From: Nannochloris sp. 'desiccata'
Taxonomy: Eukaryota > Chlorophyta > Trebouxiophyceae > Chlorellales > Chlorellaceae
Direction: 5' to 3'
Assembly (NCBI GenBank): GCA_019044685.2
Contig: JAGTXX020000014.1
Location: forward strand, 496,001 to 560,000
DNA length: 64,000 nt
Part shown: positions 22,098-33,119 of the stretch, piece after piece
Position numbering within the stretch: the first letter of the stretch is position 1
Layout: every line of letters starts with the position of its first letter
The notes under the pieces: model-generated
Database searches by the model: none
Told to the model about the DNA's origin: nothing
The model's input: only the letters and a program-made list of their open reading frames with translations
Made by a program: the position numbers and the translations under genes

Positions 22098-22823
22098 ATG
22101 CAGCAATCAATCAGGAGCAGCTCGGTTTCTTTCCGGGCTCAAATGCCTCGCTCTCAGCGTATCGTATCAAGCGCTACTCGTCGTCAGCAGTGCTATGTGT
22201 CCTGCCAAGCCACCCCTAACTCTGCAGAAACCTCCTCCGAGATTCCACGCCGTGGTGCTCTGGCCCTCGCTGCAGGCACTCTGGCTGTTCTCAGCGCCCC
22301 AAGTCAAGCTAAAGCTGAGCCTGAAGTCACACAAAAGGTCTTCTTTGATATGAGCATCGACGGTGAACCAGTAGGCCGTATTGTGCTGGGCCTTTTCGGC
22401 AATGAACTCCCCAAAACGACTGCCAATTTCGCCGCACTTGCCAGTGGCGAAAATAAAGTCGGTTCCTATAAAGGATCCACCTTCCATCGTGTAATTAAGG
22501 ACTTCATGCTTCAAGGAGGAGATTTCGAGAGAGGCGATGGTCGTGGAGGTCGTTCAATCTATGGTCGCTCATTCCCTGACGAGAGTTTCAGCATTGCTCA
22601 CTTCCCCGGTGCTTTAAGCATGGCTAATGCAGGACCTAATACCAACGGGTCTCAGTTCTTTATCTGCACTGTAGATACACCTTGGTTGAATGGTAAGCAC
22701 GTTGTGTTTGGAAAAGTGGTAGAAGGTATGGATGTGGTGAGGCAGATTGAAAACATGCCTGTGGCTAGAGGGAGTAACAAGCCCTTGGCACCTGTAGTTA
22801 TCGCAGATAGCGGGTTGCTTTAG
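22098..22823 (+). CDS. Cyclophilin-type peptidyl-prolyl isomerase, probably thylakoid lumen
   Basis: A single exon of 241 residues. The first 75 residues are a bipartite transit peptide: a Ser/Arg-rich stromal part, then twin arginine and a hydrophobic core ([24 protein letters not shown]), as used by the Tat route into the lumen. The cyclophilin domain follows: [36 protein letters not shown] with the catalytic Arg, [19 protein letters not shown], and [14 protein letters not shown]. It resembles plant lumenal CYP20-2/TLP20, though the exact orthologue is uncertain. A TGTAA at 22871-22875 may direct polyadenylation. Confidence 0.93.
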   Translation: MQQSIRSSSVSFRAQMPRSQRIVSSATRRQQCYVSCQATPNSAETSSEIPRRGALALAAGTLAVLSAPSQAKAEPEVTQKVFFDMSIDGEPVGRIVLGLFGNELPKTTANFAALASGENKVGSYKGSTFHRVIKDFMLQGGDFERGDGRGGRSIYGRSFPDESFSIAHFPGALSMANAGPNTNGSQFFICTVDTPWLNGKHVVFGKVVEGMDVVRQIENMPVARGSNKPLAPVVIADSGLL

Positions 22824-23390
22824 AAACCGAGAGGAAGAGCTTCAAGGACTAAATTCTGAGATTTTCTTATTGTAAAATTACCAGTGATTTTGAGTTTTGA
22901 AATTGTGAGCTTTCATCACCGCCGCCCCATCACCGGCGGCTGCATTTGAATAAATGAAATACCTTGATCATGATTTTCCGAGGAAGCTGCCCTAAGTGAA
23001 TTACAAATAGCTTGCTTGATGATTCGCATTACAATGAGCTTGAAATAACAGGTTTTAAACAGCCTAAAATTTTCAACTGCATGCAAGAATCTAATTTCAA
23101 ATCTACGGGCAAGCCAATAAATCTCTGCCATTTCGTCGAAGCTGCGCGCTGCTGAAGCCACACAGAAAGCATGACGCACGCACTCTTCCTACTTAAAGGT
23201 TCAGCAGGCAATATCTGGTCATAATAAACAAATATCATTCTGCTTTTGTTCTGTTCGCTCCCCGGCAAAAGTGTCAACCTACTTCGGGAAACCTAAAGCA
23301 TCAATAATTTCCCTCCTATTTCCTTTTTCAACTTCAACGCCTCGCCTTTGCGCACCTTTTTCTAGGTGTATATCAAACTTCTAGCTCATT
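22824..23390. other. Intergenic
   Basis: 567 bases between tandem plus-strand genes. Short open frames on the minus strand (22916-23277) lack protein-like composition. No repeat or RNA gene was recognised. Confidence 0.5.
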
Positions 23391-23885
23391 ATGAATCAAG
23401 GGCTTACAATATCAGCGGTTAACGCTGCGCTTGGACAGCACGCATCGAATACAAAATCACTCCAGAAGCACACACCTCACGTTCCAGCTCTAGCTAAGAG
23501 GACCCTCCCTTCTCGTAGTCTCGCATCATCGACTGTCTGTTCTGGTTTCGGTGGCCTTAGCGAAGGCCCTAGCATGGTCAGCATCGTCGGCCAGTTCACC
23601 TCTGCCGCTGCTTGGATTACCGCAGCCTATTTCGCTTACCAGTTAGTTTTACAGCAGGACGCTACGGCTAGACCTGGTCAAAAAGAATGCGAAAGATGTA
23701 ATGGAACAGGTTATGTAGAGTGCTTCTGCACTAGATGGAGCGATGCTTCAAGTGATAAGACAGGCTGCAGCTCGTGTCGTGGGTCTCGCAAAATGCGATG
23801 TAGTTCTTGTGGTGGTGGCGGCACAACGAGCCCTATCACTCAGAAACTGTATATTAAACCAGAAAAGGATTACTATAAGCAATAA
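23391..23885 (+). CDS. DnaJ-type zinc-finger (CxxCxGxG-like) protein, probably plastid membrane
   Basis: 164 residues in one exon. The first roughly 60 residues are Ser/Ala/Arg-rich without acids, as in a chloroplast transit peptide. A hydrophobic segment (IVGQFTSAAAWITAAYFAYQLVL) follows. The C-terminal half holds four Cys pairs of DnaJ cysteine-rich type: CERCNGTGYVECFC, CSSCRGSRKM and CSSCGGGGT. There is no J domain. Plant proteins with this layout (BSD2, LQY1, PSA2 and relatives) act as assembly factors or thiol chaperones in plastids. Which one this matches cannot be settled by eye. Confidence 0.75.
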   Translation: MNQGLTISAVNAALGQHASNTKSLQKHTPHVPALAKRTLPSRSLASSTVCSGFGGLSEGPSMVSIVGQFTSAAAWITAAYFAYQLVLQQDATARPGQKECERCNGTGYVECFCTRWSDASSDKTGCSSCRGSRKMRCSSCGGGGTTSPITQKLYIKPEKDYYKQ

Positions 23886-24336
23886 AAAAGTAGAAAGACA
23901 GTTTAAAAAACCTTGTACAGTATGAGAATATAATCCTAAACAAATGAAATTCTTTTTTACGGTCTTTTTATGATGACCGCCCCTTTTATTTTTTTCCACC
24001 TTCTTTATTCTTAATTTTGATGATCTGGTTTGCTTGTTGTTCCCTATTCATACCCATAACAAATTTCTCATATCGTTTTCTCAGATTTTACTTCGGATTA
24101 TTACAGTTTCCTTCTTCTTTGTAAAACATAGATTTCTTTCAGCAAAAAAAAGTGAGGAAAAGCAACACGACTATCGATACTAAACAAGTAAGAGTAGAGC
24201 ACAGATAAGGAAATATTAACAGGGTATGTAGGTAAAAAAAGCAAGGGAAAGAGTGACAAAAGGGAAAGAATCGTACACAAAATTGTTTTGAACTATCTAA
24301 ATTCAATTATTATCCATAACAAAAAAATTAATCAAT
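23886..24336. other. Intergenic between convergent genes
   Basis: 451 AT-rich bases holding the 3' ends of two convergent genes. No further feature was seen. Confidence 0.5.
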
Positions 24337-25269
24337 CTAATCAATCGACGAGACAGCAACAGGCATTGCAGAGGATTGCGGCAGCTCTGTTGCATCAGGG
24401 CTTACCCACGCACCTGGACAAGGCAACTGTCCACCTTGACCTTGCAACTGTGGTGAGAGAATATAATTGAGACCATACAGCTGCGGTAATCTAATAGGAG
24501 GGTCTCGTAGTTGAACGTCTGTCACAGCATGCTCAAAAATCTTGCCGTCACTATCTAGCTTGTAAATCGAAATACCATCTAAATTGCCCTCAGTCTTCCA
24601 CCAGACTCTAGGGATACCAGTAATACGCCATCTAATCTTTATTGAATTGTCCTCTGGCTGCCAAACACGCAGAATATCGACATAAAGTTTTGAAAAAAAT
24701 AATTTTCCGTGAAAACGTAAAGACCAGAAGATGAGTTTATAGTTCTTCATGCCTTGGAAAGTAAGCCTAGGGTCCCGGAAGACAATATCCTCGCGGTAAA
24801 TATCGTAGTTGAGATCTTTATAGAACAGCTGGGGGAGGTCTTCTCTTAGTGTTCGTATAGCGTCACCGACATTGGCATAGTAATCAGGATGCTTTTGCTT
24901 GCCTGGAGGGGCAGGTGGCTCGTCTACTTTAACCAAAAAGGTAGTACTTTCATCGAAATGCATTACTAGAGGGGCCAGGGGCAGGTGAGAGGGGTCTTCT
25001 GAAGAGAGCTGATCTGGGAGCGCTCGACACCACAAATGCTCCAAAGGTGTAGGAATAGACTCGTCTGAAGCACTTGTGGTCGGCACCCATGCTGGCTCTG
25101 TAAGATCTAAAATGTTAGGCCGTGCAGGAGCCTCAATAAATGAAAGAGAATGAGGAGAAAGCTGCCGCATTGGCGCAGGATTTCCACATACGCTTCCTTT
25201 GCCAGCAGCTGTTGCCACAGAGCGAGGTAAAACTCGCTGAGGCGTGACTTGGACTGTTGGAAGCCTCAT
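24337..25269 (-). CDS. DUF2358-like protein, probably plastid
   Basis: 310 residues in a single exon. The first roughly 45 residues are basic and hydroxylated and could be a transit peptide. The core reads HPDYYANVGDAIRTLREDLP, then YDIYREDIVFRDPRLTFQG, NYKLIFWSLRFHGKLFF and IRWRITGIPRVWW. This is the pattern of the DUF2358 family (a SnoaL/NTF2-like fold found in plants, algae and cyanobacteria), which has no established function. The C-terminal tail is Pro/Gln-rich. The start was chosen as the first Met of the open frame. Confidence 0.75.
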   Translation of the reverse strand: MRLPTVQVTPQRVLPRSVATAAGKGSVCGNPAPMRQLSPHSLSFIEAPARPNILDLTEPAWVPTTSASDESIPTPLEHLWCRALPDQLSSEDPSHLPLAPLVMHFDESTTFLVKVDEPPAPPGKQKHPDYYANVGDAIRTLREDLPQLFYKDLNYDIYREDIVFRDPRLTFQGMKNYKLIFWSLRFHGKLFFSKLYVDILRVWQPEDNSIKIRWRITGIPRVWWKTEGNLDGISIYKLDSDGKIFEHAVTDVQLRDPPIRLPQLYGLNYILSPQLQGQGGQLPCPGAWVSPDATELPQSSAMPVAVSSID

Positions 25270-25584
25270 TTGTTTGGATATTTGCGGCAGCCAGTGGCTG
25301 GAACACGCAAAGTAATCTCTACTAAATCTCTAAACCTGAAATTCGCTTCAGAATAAGATATCAGGTAAGTGGGGAACTGTTGGAATTGAAAAAGGACTTG
25401 ATATGTTTCAGATAGTGAGAAAATGTGCTTTCCGAGAAGATGGAATAGCGTGTTAATAAGCCTCCGACCAGACCTGCTCACGTGTGGCTTCCTACTGGGC
25501 TAAAAGTTGAAATCCAAGTTCTTTTTGAGCACTTTAACCGTGTCGATATTTACATTCTATGATACATGGGCATATATCCACTAC
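25270..25584. other. Intergenic: promoter side of the DUF2358-like gene
   Basis: 315 bases between the DUF2358-like start and the SR140 stop, both on the minus strand. A minus-strand open frame (25481-25266) overlaps the next start codon and is not called. Confidence 0.4.
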
Positions 25585-28140
25585 TCATTTCTTAGCTTTC
25601 TTCCTTGTTGGACTATCATCAGATGCTCTAAGCTCGGTTGCTCCTCGTTTCTCAGCGTCTCCTCCGCTGCCGCCTCCCACCGCAGATCCTACAGCTGCTC
25701 CTTGCCTGTCACCTCCGTTTAGGTACGTATCGAGTGCCAATATCCGTGCTATTTGTGACTCTCTTCCGCCTGTACGTGATAACCCAGAATGTTTGCAACG
25801 AACCTCAATTTCATCGTCTGTTAATTTCTCTAAACTGGCAACTAATACCGAATCCACTAATGATGCACTCCCATTTCCTCCTTTCTTTTGCCCAAGACTC
25901 TCGTTACTATTACCACGAGCCTTATCACTGCTACTAGAATTATAAATATCTGATACGCCAACTCCACCACTACGTAAGAATGTCGCTTGTAATCCATTTA
26001 AGAAATCATCACTAAATATGTACCACCCTCGCCACACCCGTAGCATTTTTAAAACATGTTTCCTCAGTAACTCCTGTGCCATTCTGCTCTCTCCGCTGCG
26101 ATACGCCTCTTGTAGACTTTCAAAGATATCAGGTAAAGCGTCTTGTAATCTATTTCTATATCGAGAGACATTGCGTACTGCTGCTGATGTGTTGTGAAGC
26201 ACATCGGACAATAAAAATAAATGAGCAATTTTTAGAATTATTGGACTTTCCGAGGAAATAAGTGCAGCAATTACGATTTCTGCTACTTCAGTTGCATAGT
26301 CAGCATGATCTAATATCCATACCATTGCATCACAAATAGATTGACGGTCTACAGTCAGCGTTTGTAACGTTGATCTCAACTTTTGTCTAGCTAAATCTGA
26401 CAACAAAGCCTCTTCCCGTCTCTCTGCTCGTTGCGTTGCACCTTTCTGTGCTGCAGATACCAATGTCATGGGCGGCGGAATCCATCTGTTACTTTTTTCT
26501 ACTAATAAAAATGGATCTACTCTCCAACTGCGCAAGCTATCTCCATTCGCAAGACTGAATAATCGCCAACGGTAGAATGCATGCTCGGGACATTTAACAT
26601 CAAAAAGAAAGTTATATTCAGGGTTATTAGCTTCTTTCTCCATAACAACTTGCTCAAATTCGCATCCATCACGTAGTACGTAATATGCTGTCGCATCTAT
26701 AATGAACCGTTGTCTATGATCTTCAGGTATGCTTACTTCTATGTCGGAGCCAAGACCAACGACGGTGGCTTTCGGTGGAGGACCATCATGCATCCTTTGT
26801 CGTGTAGATTCAGGCGCAGCAGGCATAGCATGCACAGCTGTAAAAGTACCACCACCACCTGGTAGTAATGCAGTAACTGTATTATTATTAACCCCTCCTT
26901 CTTCTGTTATGGCTTGTGCTGAGCTACCAGGAGGTGGCCACACCGGCACCACCGGCAACGGCACAGCTTTCCCCCACCCTAATGACAGCTGTAAATCTCT
27001 CAACATCACACCATCTAACGCATCTTTTGCCTTTTCAGCATCCTCTCGACGCATAAACGCAACAAATCCTGTGTTTTTACCACGTCGACGTTGTTCATCG
27101 TCTCTTGGCCACATCACTTTAACGCTGCCTATAGGACCAAAGCGGCCAAACTCTCGAAGAAGTGTTGTTTCATCGACATCTGGAGCCAGATTGTTAACGA
27201 ATAGATTGGTACTAGCTTGATCTAATATGTCTAGGGACGGGCGAAGACCATTAGAAGGGTCAGTTGAAGAAGGGAGAGTGCTGGGGAGAGGGTCAAGGCC
27301 TTGTTCTTTTCGTTGCTCTCGTTCTGCTTGATCTCTGCGGAGGCAAGAGCAGGTATCAAGGAGAATATATAGTTAATTGCAGTTATCTTTTAGTCCCTTT
27401 GACAACATAAATATTCATTTTTTTGAGACCTTTTGAGCAAATTGAACTATTTTCAACTTACTTTTTCATGTTTTCTAATAGGATATCCATTCGACGAGGT
27501 TTGCCTCGGCTTGGCGGAGGCGGCTTGAAGGCCAATTTCTCTTCAGCTTTCTCGTCTTCATCTTCGTCATTATCTGCAAACTCTGCTGCTACCTTTTTAA
27601 TAGCAGTACGAGGCGGTGGCGCTAGAGGAGGGACATATTGTCGTTTCTCTGGTGGCCCAGCGGTGGTTGTGTTGGCGTCCTTTGAGCTGCTGCTTGGCTG
27701 GCCAGGTTGAATGACGCCACCGCGGACGAAGGCTTTCTTCCCTGGGTCTTCATTATCTGCACCTCCAAAGTCTTTCACGAATTCTTCATAGACCTTGGCA
27801 GCCTCTTCATCGTCACGCTGCAATATGAGGCATAGAAAATGTATTTATATTTTCTCGAGCGACGGGAAATATAGATTAAAAGGGTAGAGCTTATAAGAAG
27901 CATTTCAGGTAGATTCTCACCTTTTTCTTTTTCTCTTCAAGTTCCTTTTGCTTCTGTAGCAGTTGTTCAAGGCATTGAAATGCGACAAATGTCAATATGC
28001 TTGTTTTAAATTTGAGAAGAATTATAAGAGCGTGCGTGGATGGGGACAAAATAAAAAAAGCTTAGTTAGAGCAGCACAATAGTGCACGCTCAACCTAGCC
28101 ACCCATTTCCAACCTGAAAAGGAGTCTTTTTCGCTTTCAT
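25585..28140 (-). CDS. U2 snRNP-associated SR140 / U2SURP (plant RRC1-like) splicing protein
   Basis: Four exons (28140-28114, 27953-27921, 27817-27462, 27334-25585) give 721 residues. Joining the two tiny first exons yields MKAKKTPFQKQKELEEKKKK, matching the KKTPFQ start of plant RRC1, and runs into RDDEEAAKVYEEFVKDF. Next come KAFVRGGVI, MDILLENMKKDQAEREQR, an RRM (NLFVNNLAPDVDETTLLREFG), a SWAP/Surp domain (IDATAYYVLRDGCEFEQVVMEKEANNPEYNFLF, abridged here to its borders), a CID domain (about DRQSICDAMVWILDHA to RVWRGWYIF) and a SAP-like C-terminus. Known role: U2 snRNP-linked splicing; RRC1 also acts in phytochrome signalling in plants. The first donor (GTTGGA) is weak. Confidence 0.92.
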
Positions 28141-28299
28141 CTGAAAACTGAAAGACATGGTAAACCTAAAGCTGCTTGCTACACAAAGTGATCAAAGTCA
28201 TCTATTTATAAATTTCGTTCATTTTTAACTATGGAGCCTTAATTTGCCGATAGTGGGCATTACCCTTCCTCATCTAGTAAACTTAGTTTTGTTCAGAAA

Positions 28300-31200
28300 C
28301 AGTGTTTTTATTAAGGATTTTGGGGTGACGAAAAATTTCGGCGAATTTTCCTCCTGTCGCAAATTTTCGGCGAATTTCTGCCCGGCGATTTTCTGCTCAA
28401 AGCTGGCCTTGCCGGCGGCTCAAAATTTTCAAAGTCTGGAGGGGCGCCTGTGTAACTAATAATTATACAAAAAAGAAGAAGCAATTTGAATCAGAAGCTC
28501 ATAAACTGGCACCTCGACGCTCTTTTGCTTTCCACGCAACAAATGCCAGCCAAAAGTTGAAATTTAAGACAGTGTATGCAGTTGAAGCAAGGCGAAGGCA
28601 GGCGTTGAGATGCTGTTTCTGCAGCCTGTTCCTCAATTTGGTCATGGATAAATTCATCGACGAGAAACGCCGCTCGTTTTCAACTGAACCAAACGGAACT
28701 GAGAGAATCAGACCAACCAGCCGCAGGAATTCGTCAATGTAGCCCAAATTAACTCCAAGTCGACCCCAAAAAGACTCCACAAGCTCACCACCAGCCTCCT
28801 TCAAGAGATCATTATTGGTGAGGCGGTCGGTTGGCTCTTTTCTGGCATTCTCGCTTTTCAATGTCTCCCACAGCTTCATGGACTCTTTCTTCATGTATTG
28901 TTGAAAGTCAGAATACTGAGATAAAAGCTTCGCTTGGTCCAACAAAGGAGGGACAGTGCCACCGCCCCGGACGGGCATTTCTTCACCAAACTGGTAAATG
29001 AGCTCTTTCAAGAGTTTAAGGGGTTCGCTGTACATCTTCCCCAGGTCTTCTTGAGGGGTATTTACGTGGTATTTCAAGCCCAGATCGATCCAGTAGCGAG
29101 GAGTCACCAGGCAAAGCGCTTCCATTATCTCCGTCTTGGGGAGGCGGCGGGTGAGCTCCCGGACAACCGCTTGGCCCAATTCAGCAGCTTTCTTAATAGC
29201 ATAGTGAGCATAATTATCAATCTTTATCTTTGGTAATTGATCAAGTGGAACGTGTTGCATGGATTCATCAGGTTTAGGCAGCTCTTTTAATTCAACAGTC
29301 GTCGTCCCAACTCTTATGTGGAGAGTACCATTCGATGATTTAGTAAGAAGGCTAGTTTCGTTGAATTCAGATAATTCAAAGAGTTCTTTGAAGTTTATTT
29401 TTCTATTGGCATTTTCTTCATATCTCCCTGTAATGTTTCTCTTGCAAGTCTCCACAGCTATAGCAACGTCGCCAGGGTAAAGATGGCGGCCTTGCACCAC
29501 CTTGGTAAGAATTTGCAGCTGGTTTAGTAGAGATTCAACAGCATACATACCAAGCAGCACATGAGGACAGGTCATTTCATGCAATAACATCCTCGCTGTT
29601 GAGTCTGTCTCTCTCCGTTGAAGGAACAAGCTCAGCACCGACGGGTAGATTGCCATCAGATTTTTCATTGCTTTATAAATAGGCATCCACCGAGTATCAT
29701 TCACAGTCAACGCATTCAACTTTGGCAATTGAAGCTTCTCTTGAATTCCTACGAGCTGCGCAGTCCTTCTTGGAGAAGAGCGGACATAGGTGGCAACTTC
29801 CCGAACAACATCACTGATGCGCTTGAACCAAGGAAATTGATCCAAAATCTCAGCAGCCAGATTGACCTTGTGAGCATTGCAATTGATTTTCAACATATGA
29901 GGGCACCGTTTCTGAATGCGAGTTAGCAACCCATTCTGATGTCCTTGCATGGTATTGCAACCATCAGCTGCCATCGCCACCAATTTTTTCTTTAAAACGT
30001 CCTCCGTGACTTCAGCAAAGTCAGACAAGCATTTTAACAGCAGCTCTTCCTGCTGCTCAGCAGTAGTTTCCAGCCCTACCTCCTCCATACCAATAAACAA
30101 AAGACGGAGTTCATTATTATGCCAAAGACGTACCTCGACATCCAAATAATCAACATGATTCACAGCAGCACTTGCATCAATTGTAATGCTGAAGAAGTCG
30201 CAGTCTTTGAGAGTCTGCTGCATATCTTCTACCAAAACAGCATCAAACGAGTCTGCAATTTCCCAACCAGAATTATCAGTCAAATGCTTGAGTGGCATTA
30301 CCTCTTGGACAACCGGGTGGACGGCAAGGAGTTTTTGCAACCATTCAAAGTCAGTCATAGGGCGATGATGCTTTAAGAGGCCAAATACAAGCATAAACTG
30401 GATCAGCTTACGCTCGAATTCCTTTTGATCAGCCACTGGAGCACCATCCCTGAAGGTAGCAACAAGCGTCTTTTGATTCTCTCCGGCATTTGTTGCTGCC
30501 TGCTTTTTACGCTTTGCAAGCTCTACTTTTGCTGCTTCAACAAACTCAGGTGCATCAGGCAACTTACTGTACTTTTCCTCTGCAAGCATGTGCTTTACAC
30601 TCTTTTCATGCTTTTTTATCGTGTCCAACGATGTACTCAACAAGCTCATCTTTTTATGTATAATAGAGCAGCGGTTGCAAAAGAGAACGTTCTTTTTGGA
30701 AACAGGTTCTTCAAGCTCTCGAAGCCAATTACCATAAGGTTTGAACCAATCAGATTTCACCTTGCGTTTTCTACGCTCCGCAGCGTGGTCCCTGCTACGA
30801 GGCGTAGGATCAGCAACATTGCCTGGACGACTACAGGCAGTGGCGGGTGCACTCGCCTGCTGGGAACTGCCACCGGTTGGAGCAAAGCCCGCAAATGCAA
30901 GTAGGGAAGGTTGGTGCTTTGCCTTTGGGGGGATATTCTGCGAGGGAAAACGAAGCAAATATTTGAATTCGTTTCAGAGATTTTAAAATTTACTGATCAA
31001 GCATGCAAGGTGTAAGCAATCCTACCTGTTTACCACCATCAACCATAGCGATGTAATCATCATCCTCGCGATTTTCTTCCTGATCAGGCCGCTGGGCTGA
31101 AAATGCCTGTGCAATCGACTCGATCACCTCATCCATATCTTCCGGAGAGGCTTCAAGCCCGCTGGCATAGTCAGTATTAAGTGGAAAGTTCATATTAATT

Positions 31201-31408
31201 AAGAGAAGGACTTGTGATGCAGGGTTTACATTATAGTATAAACTAAACTCCGGCGAAATTTTGAAAATTTTACCTGCAGTTGATCCGGCGAAATTTGTCG
31301 CCGTCGCTGCGCGACGGCGAAATTTTGCCGGCGAATTCTAGGCTTCAAAAAATTTCCGGCGAACGAATTCGGCGAATCCCGGCGAATCGCCGACTAATAA
31401 AAACACTG
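28300..31408 (-). mobile_element. hAT transposon 1, apparently complete
   Basis: This 3109-bp element has 14-bp perfect terminal inverted repeats (CAGTGTTTTTATTA at 28300-28313, its complement at 31395-31408). It is flanked by an identical 8-bp target duplication TTCAGAAA (28292-28299 and 31409-31416), the hAT hallmark. Both subterminal regions are packed with CGGCGAA / TTCGGCGAATT motifs in both orientations, likely transposase binding sites. It encodes one spliced transposase. Removing the element and one duplication rejoins a minus-strand frame at the insertion site. Confidence 0.95.
28499..31193 (-). CDS. hAT transposase
   Basis: Exons 31193-31026 and 30937-28499 give 868 residues with no stop. 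Exon 1 is acidic. Exon 2 begins NIPPKAKHQPSLLAFAGFA and has a BED/TTF-like zinc finger (CNRCSIIHKK...HEKSVKH). The RNase H-like core has Asp in FFSITIDASAAV and MAADGCNTMQG, and the C-terminal hATC dimerisation region reads LILSVPFGSVENERRFSSMNLSMTKLRNRL. The frame is intact, so the element could be autonomous. It is homologous to the second hAT protein at 47366-49039. Confidence 0.93.
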
Positions 31409-31416
31409 TTCAGAAA

Positions 31417-31539
31417 CCTTCCTATGTTGGTCTTAGTGCGAAAAACTATAAAAAAACTTTTCGTCGTTTCTTCTTGGGCCTCTTCATTCAAGCGTGCTTG
31501 ACTAATTTGGCTCTTTAATGCATCGACATGCAAATCCAT
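31417..31539 (-). other. Short ORF interrupted by hAT transposon 1
   Basis: Reading from 31539, an open frame starts MDLHVDALKSQISQARLNEEA and runs into the target duplication. Across the insertion it would continue only a few codons to a stop, giving about 50 residues. It may be a small gene, a 5' UTR exon or upstream ORF of the SR140 gene on the same strand, or chance. I do not recognise it. Confidence 0.25.
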
Positions 31540-31543
31540 TTAA

Positions 31544-31954
31544 TTATGTTTGAGAAATTTTTAGCAGCGCGTGCTCAGTATTCAATTCTTCGCTGATAGG
31601 GCCATCTCGTCCTCCACATTTCATTTTCAAATAAGTAATAGGCATGGGCCTTTTCTCTTGGTTCTCTGGGAAGAAGGAGGTTGAACAGAAGAAACCTACT
31701 AAGAAGATTTGCTGCGCTTGCCCTGAAACAAAGGTCAGTATTGAGTTATGATCAGTTTTGAAATTTGTGGCCTTGCCCTGTTGAATTCGTTTTCTATCAA
31801 GCTCACCAAGAGTCCGTATATTTCCATGCTTACAGAAAGTCAGAGATGAGTGCGTAGCAACCCACGGACCTGAATCTGTGCAGTGCCAGACCTTAATTGA
31901 AGCCCACAAGCAGTGCCTCAGAGCGGAAGGTTTCAACGTAAATTTTTGCCACAT
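31544..31954 (-). CDS. Possible small gene, unrecognised
   Basis: A minus-strand open frame starts MWQKFTLKPSALRHC and is open for 136 codons. A GTAAGC donor after 31834 and a TTTCAG acceptor before 31722 would remove 111 in-frame bases and give about 99 residues. An alternative frame in the second half reads AHAYYLFENEMWRTRWPYQRR and also looks protein-like. It is divergent from DCN1 across a 158-bp gap. No family is recognised and the model is uncertain. Confidence 0.25.
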   Translation of the reverse strand: MWQKFTLKPSALRHCLWASIKVWHCTDSGPWVATHSSLTFCKHGNIRTLGELDRKRIQQGKATNFKTDHNSILTFVSGQAQQIFLVGFFCSTSFFPENQEKRPMPITYLKMKCGGRDGPISEELNTEHALLKISQT

Positions 31955-32112
31955 AGTTTGCTTCTGTCTATTGCTGTAACACCTACAGCAACATGTTGAA
32001 CAACTTGCTGATTCCTCTATTCAATTCACCTCTTATGCAGGTCTAATAAATTCTTAGTTCTCCCCACTTTAGAAACACTTGGCCTCTAGGGAAAAAAAAG
32101 AAAAATAATAGT

Positions 32113-32919
32113 ATGAGCACTAGGTCGCTGACTAAACCTCAGCGCGAACGCGTCACCCAATTCCTAGGCATCACTGGTGCAGCTACTAAAGTCGCTATAG
32201 AATGCCTGCAACTCGCCAACTGGTCTTTAGAACCAGCAATTGACTATTACTACTCTGCAGGCGCTCTGTCGTCTGCTGGCTCCCCCATGCGCAGAGGCAA
32301 TCGTATCGATCGCACTGCGATTCATCATCTATTTTTAAAATATAAAGACGAGAACGAAGATGCAGTGCTTGCAGAGGGAATTATGAAGCTCTGTGAAGAC
32401 TTGGAAGTAGAACCAGAGGACCTTGTAATGCTTGTTGTTAGCTACCACTTGGACGCTCAGTCAATGGGTGAATTTTCTCAACGTGAATTCGAGTCCGGCA
32501 TGGAGTCTTTAGGGATTGATTCTTTAGAGAAACTTAAAGCCAAATTACCACAACTCCGTGCAGAATTATTAGATCCAAATTCATTTAGAGAGATCTATAA
32601 TTTCGCTTACAAGTTCAGCTGTGAAAAGGGTCAAAAGTGCGTTCATTTAGAAACCGCCTTGGCAATGTGGCAACTATTAATTCCTGAGAGTAAGTGGCCT
32701 TATATTGGAGAGTGGTGTAGGTATTTAGAAGAACATCATAAACGTGCTGTTTCTAAAGATACTTGGGTTCAGTTGTTAGATTTCATTAATAACATCTCAA
32801 ATGATTTTTCGAATTACGATGAAAACGGGGCGTGGCCGTACCTGATTGATGAGTTTGTGGTGGCGCAAAAGGAGAAGTTACAAAATGGAAAACAACAACA
32901 CCCAAATGGATCTAGCTAG
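32113..32919 (+). CDS. DCN1-like protein (cullin neddylation co-E3)
   Basis: 268 residues in one exon. Residues 8-48 form a UBA domain (QRERVTQFLGITGAATKVAIECLQLANWSLEPAIDYYY). The PONY/DCUN1 domain follows: AIHHLFLKYKDENEDAVLAEGI, LVVSYHLDAQSMGEFSQREFE, REIYNFAYKF, and the C-terminal neddylation surface with DTWVQLLDFI and YDENGAWPYLIDEFV. Known role: scaffold that helps UBC12 transfer NEDD8/RUB to cullins. Length fits the family (about 250-270). A TGTAA at 33049-33053 may be the polyadenylation signal. Confidence 0.95.
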   Translation: MSTRSLTKPQRERVTQFLGITGAATKVAIECLQLANWSLEPAIDYYYSAGALSSAGSPMRRGNRIDRTAIHHLFLKYKDENEDAVLAEGIMKLCEDLEVEPEDLVMLVVSYHLDAQSMGEFSQREFESGMESLGIDSLEKLKAKLPQLRAELLDPNSFREIYNFAYKFSCEKGQKCVHLETALAMWQLLIPESKWPYIGEWCRYLEEHHKRAVSKDTWVQLLDFINNISNDFSNYDENGAWPYLIDEFVVAQKEKLQNGKQQHPNGSS

Positions 32920-33119
32920 TCCTTCTTATGTGATATAAAAGGAAAGATTGTTGAGAAACAGCAGCTTTGTTAGCAGCTAGATTTTTCATTTTAATTTATC
33001 TTTCTTCTCCTTCTATCGGTCAAACCCTTTCTTTCTTTTATTTCATCTTGTAATTTGTTTAAACAATATGGCACAGTAAATATAGAATAAAATAGAGCAA
33101 TCAGAAAAACTATACTGTA

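Noticed and set aside
25266..25481. 71-codon minus-strand frame before the DUF2358-like gene
   Set aside because: It overlaps the next start codon, has no recognisable domain and probably lies in the promoter or leader.
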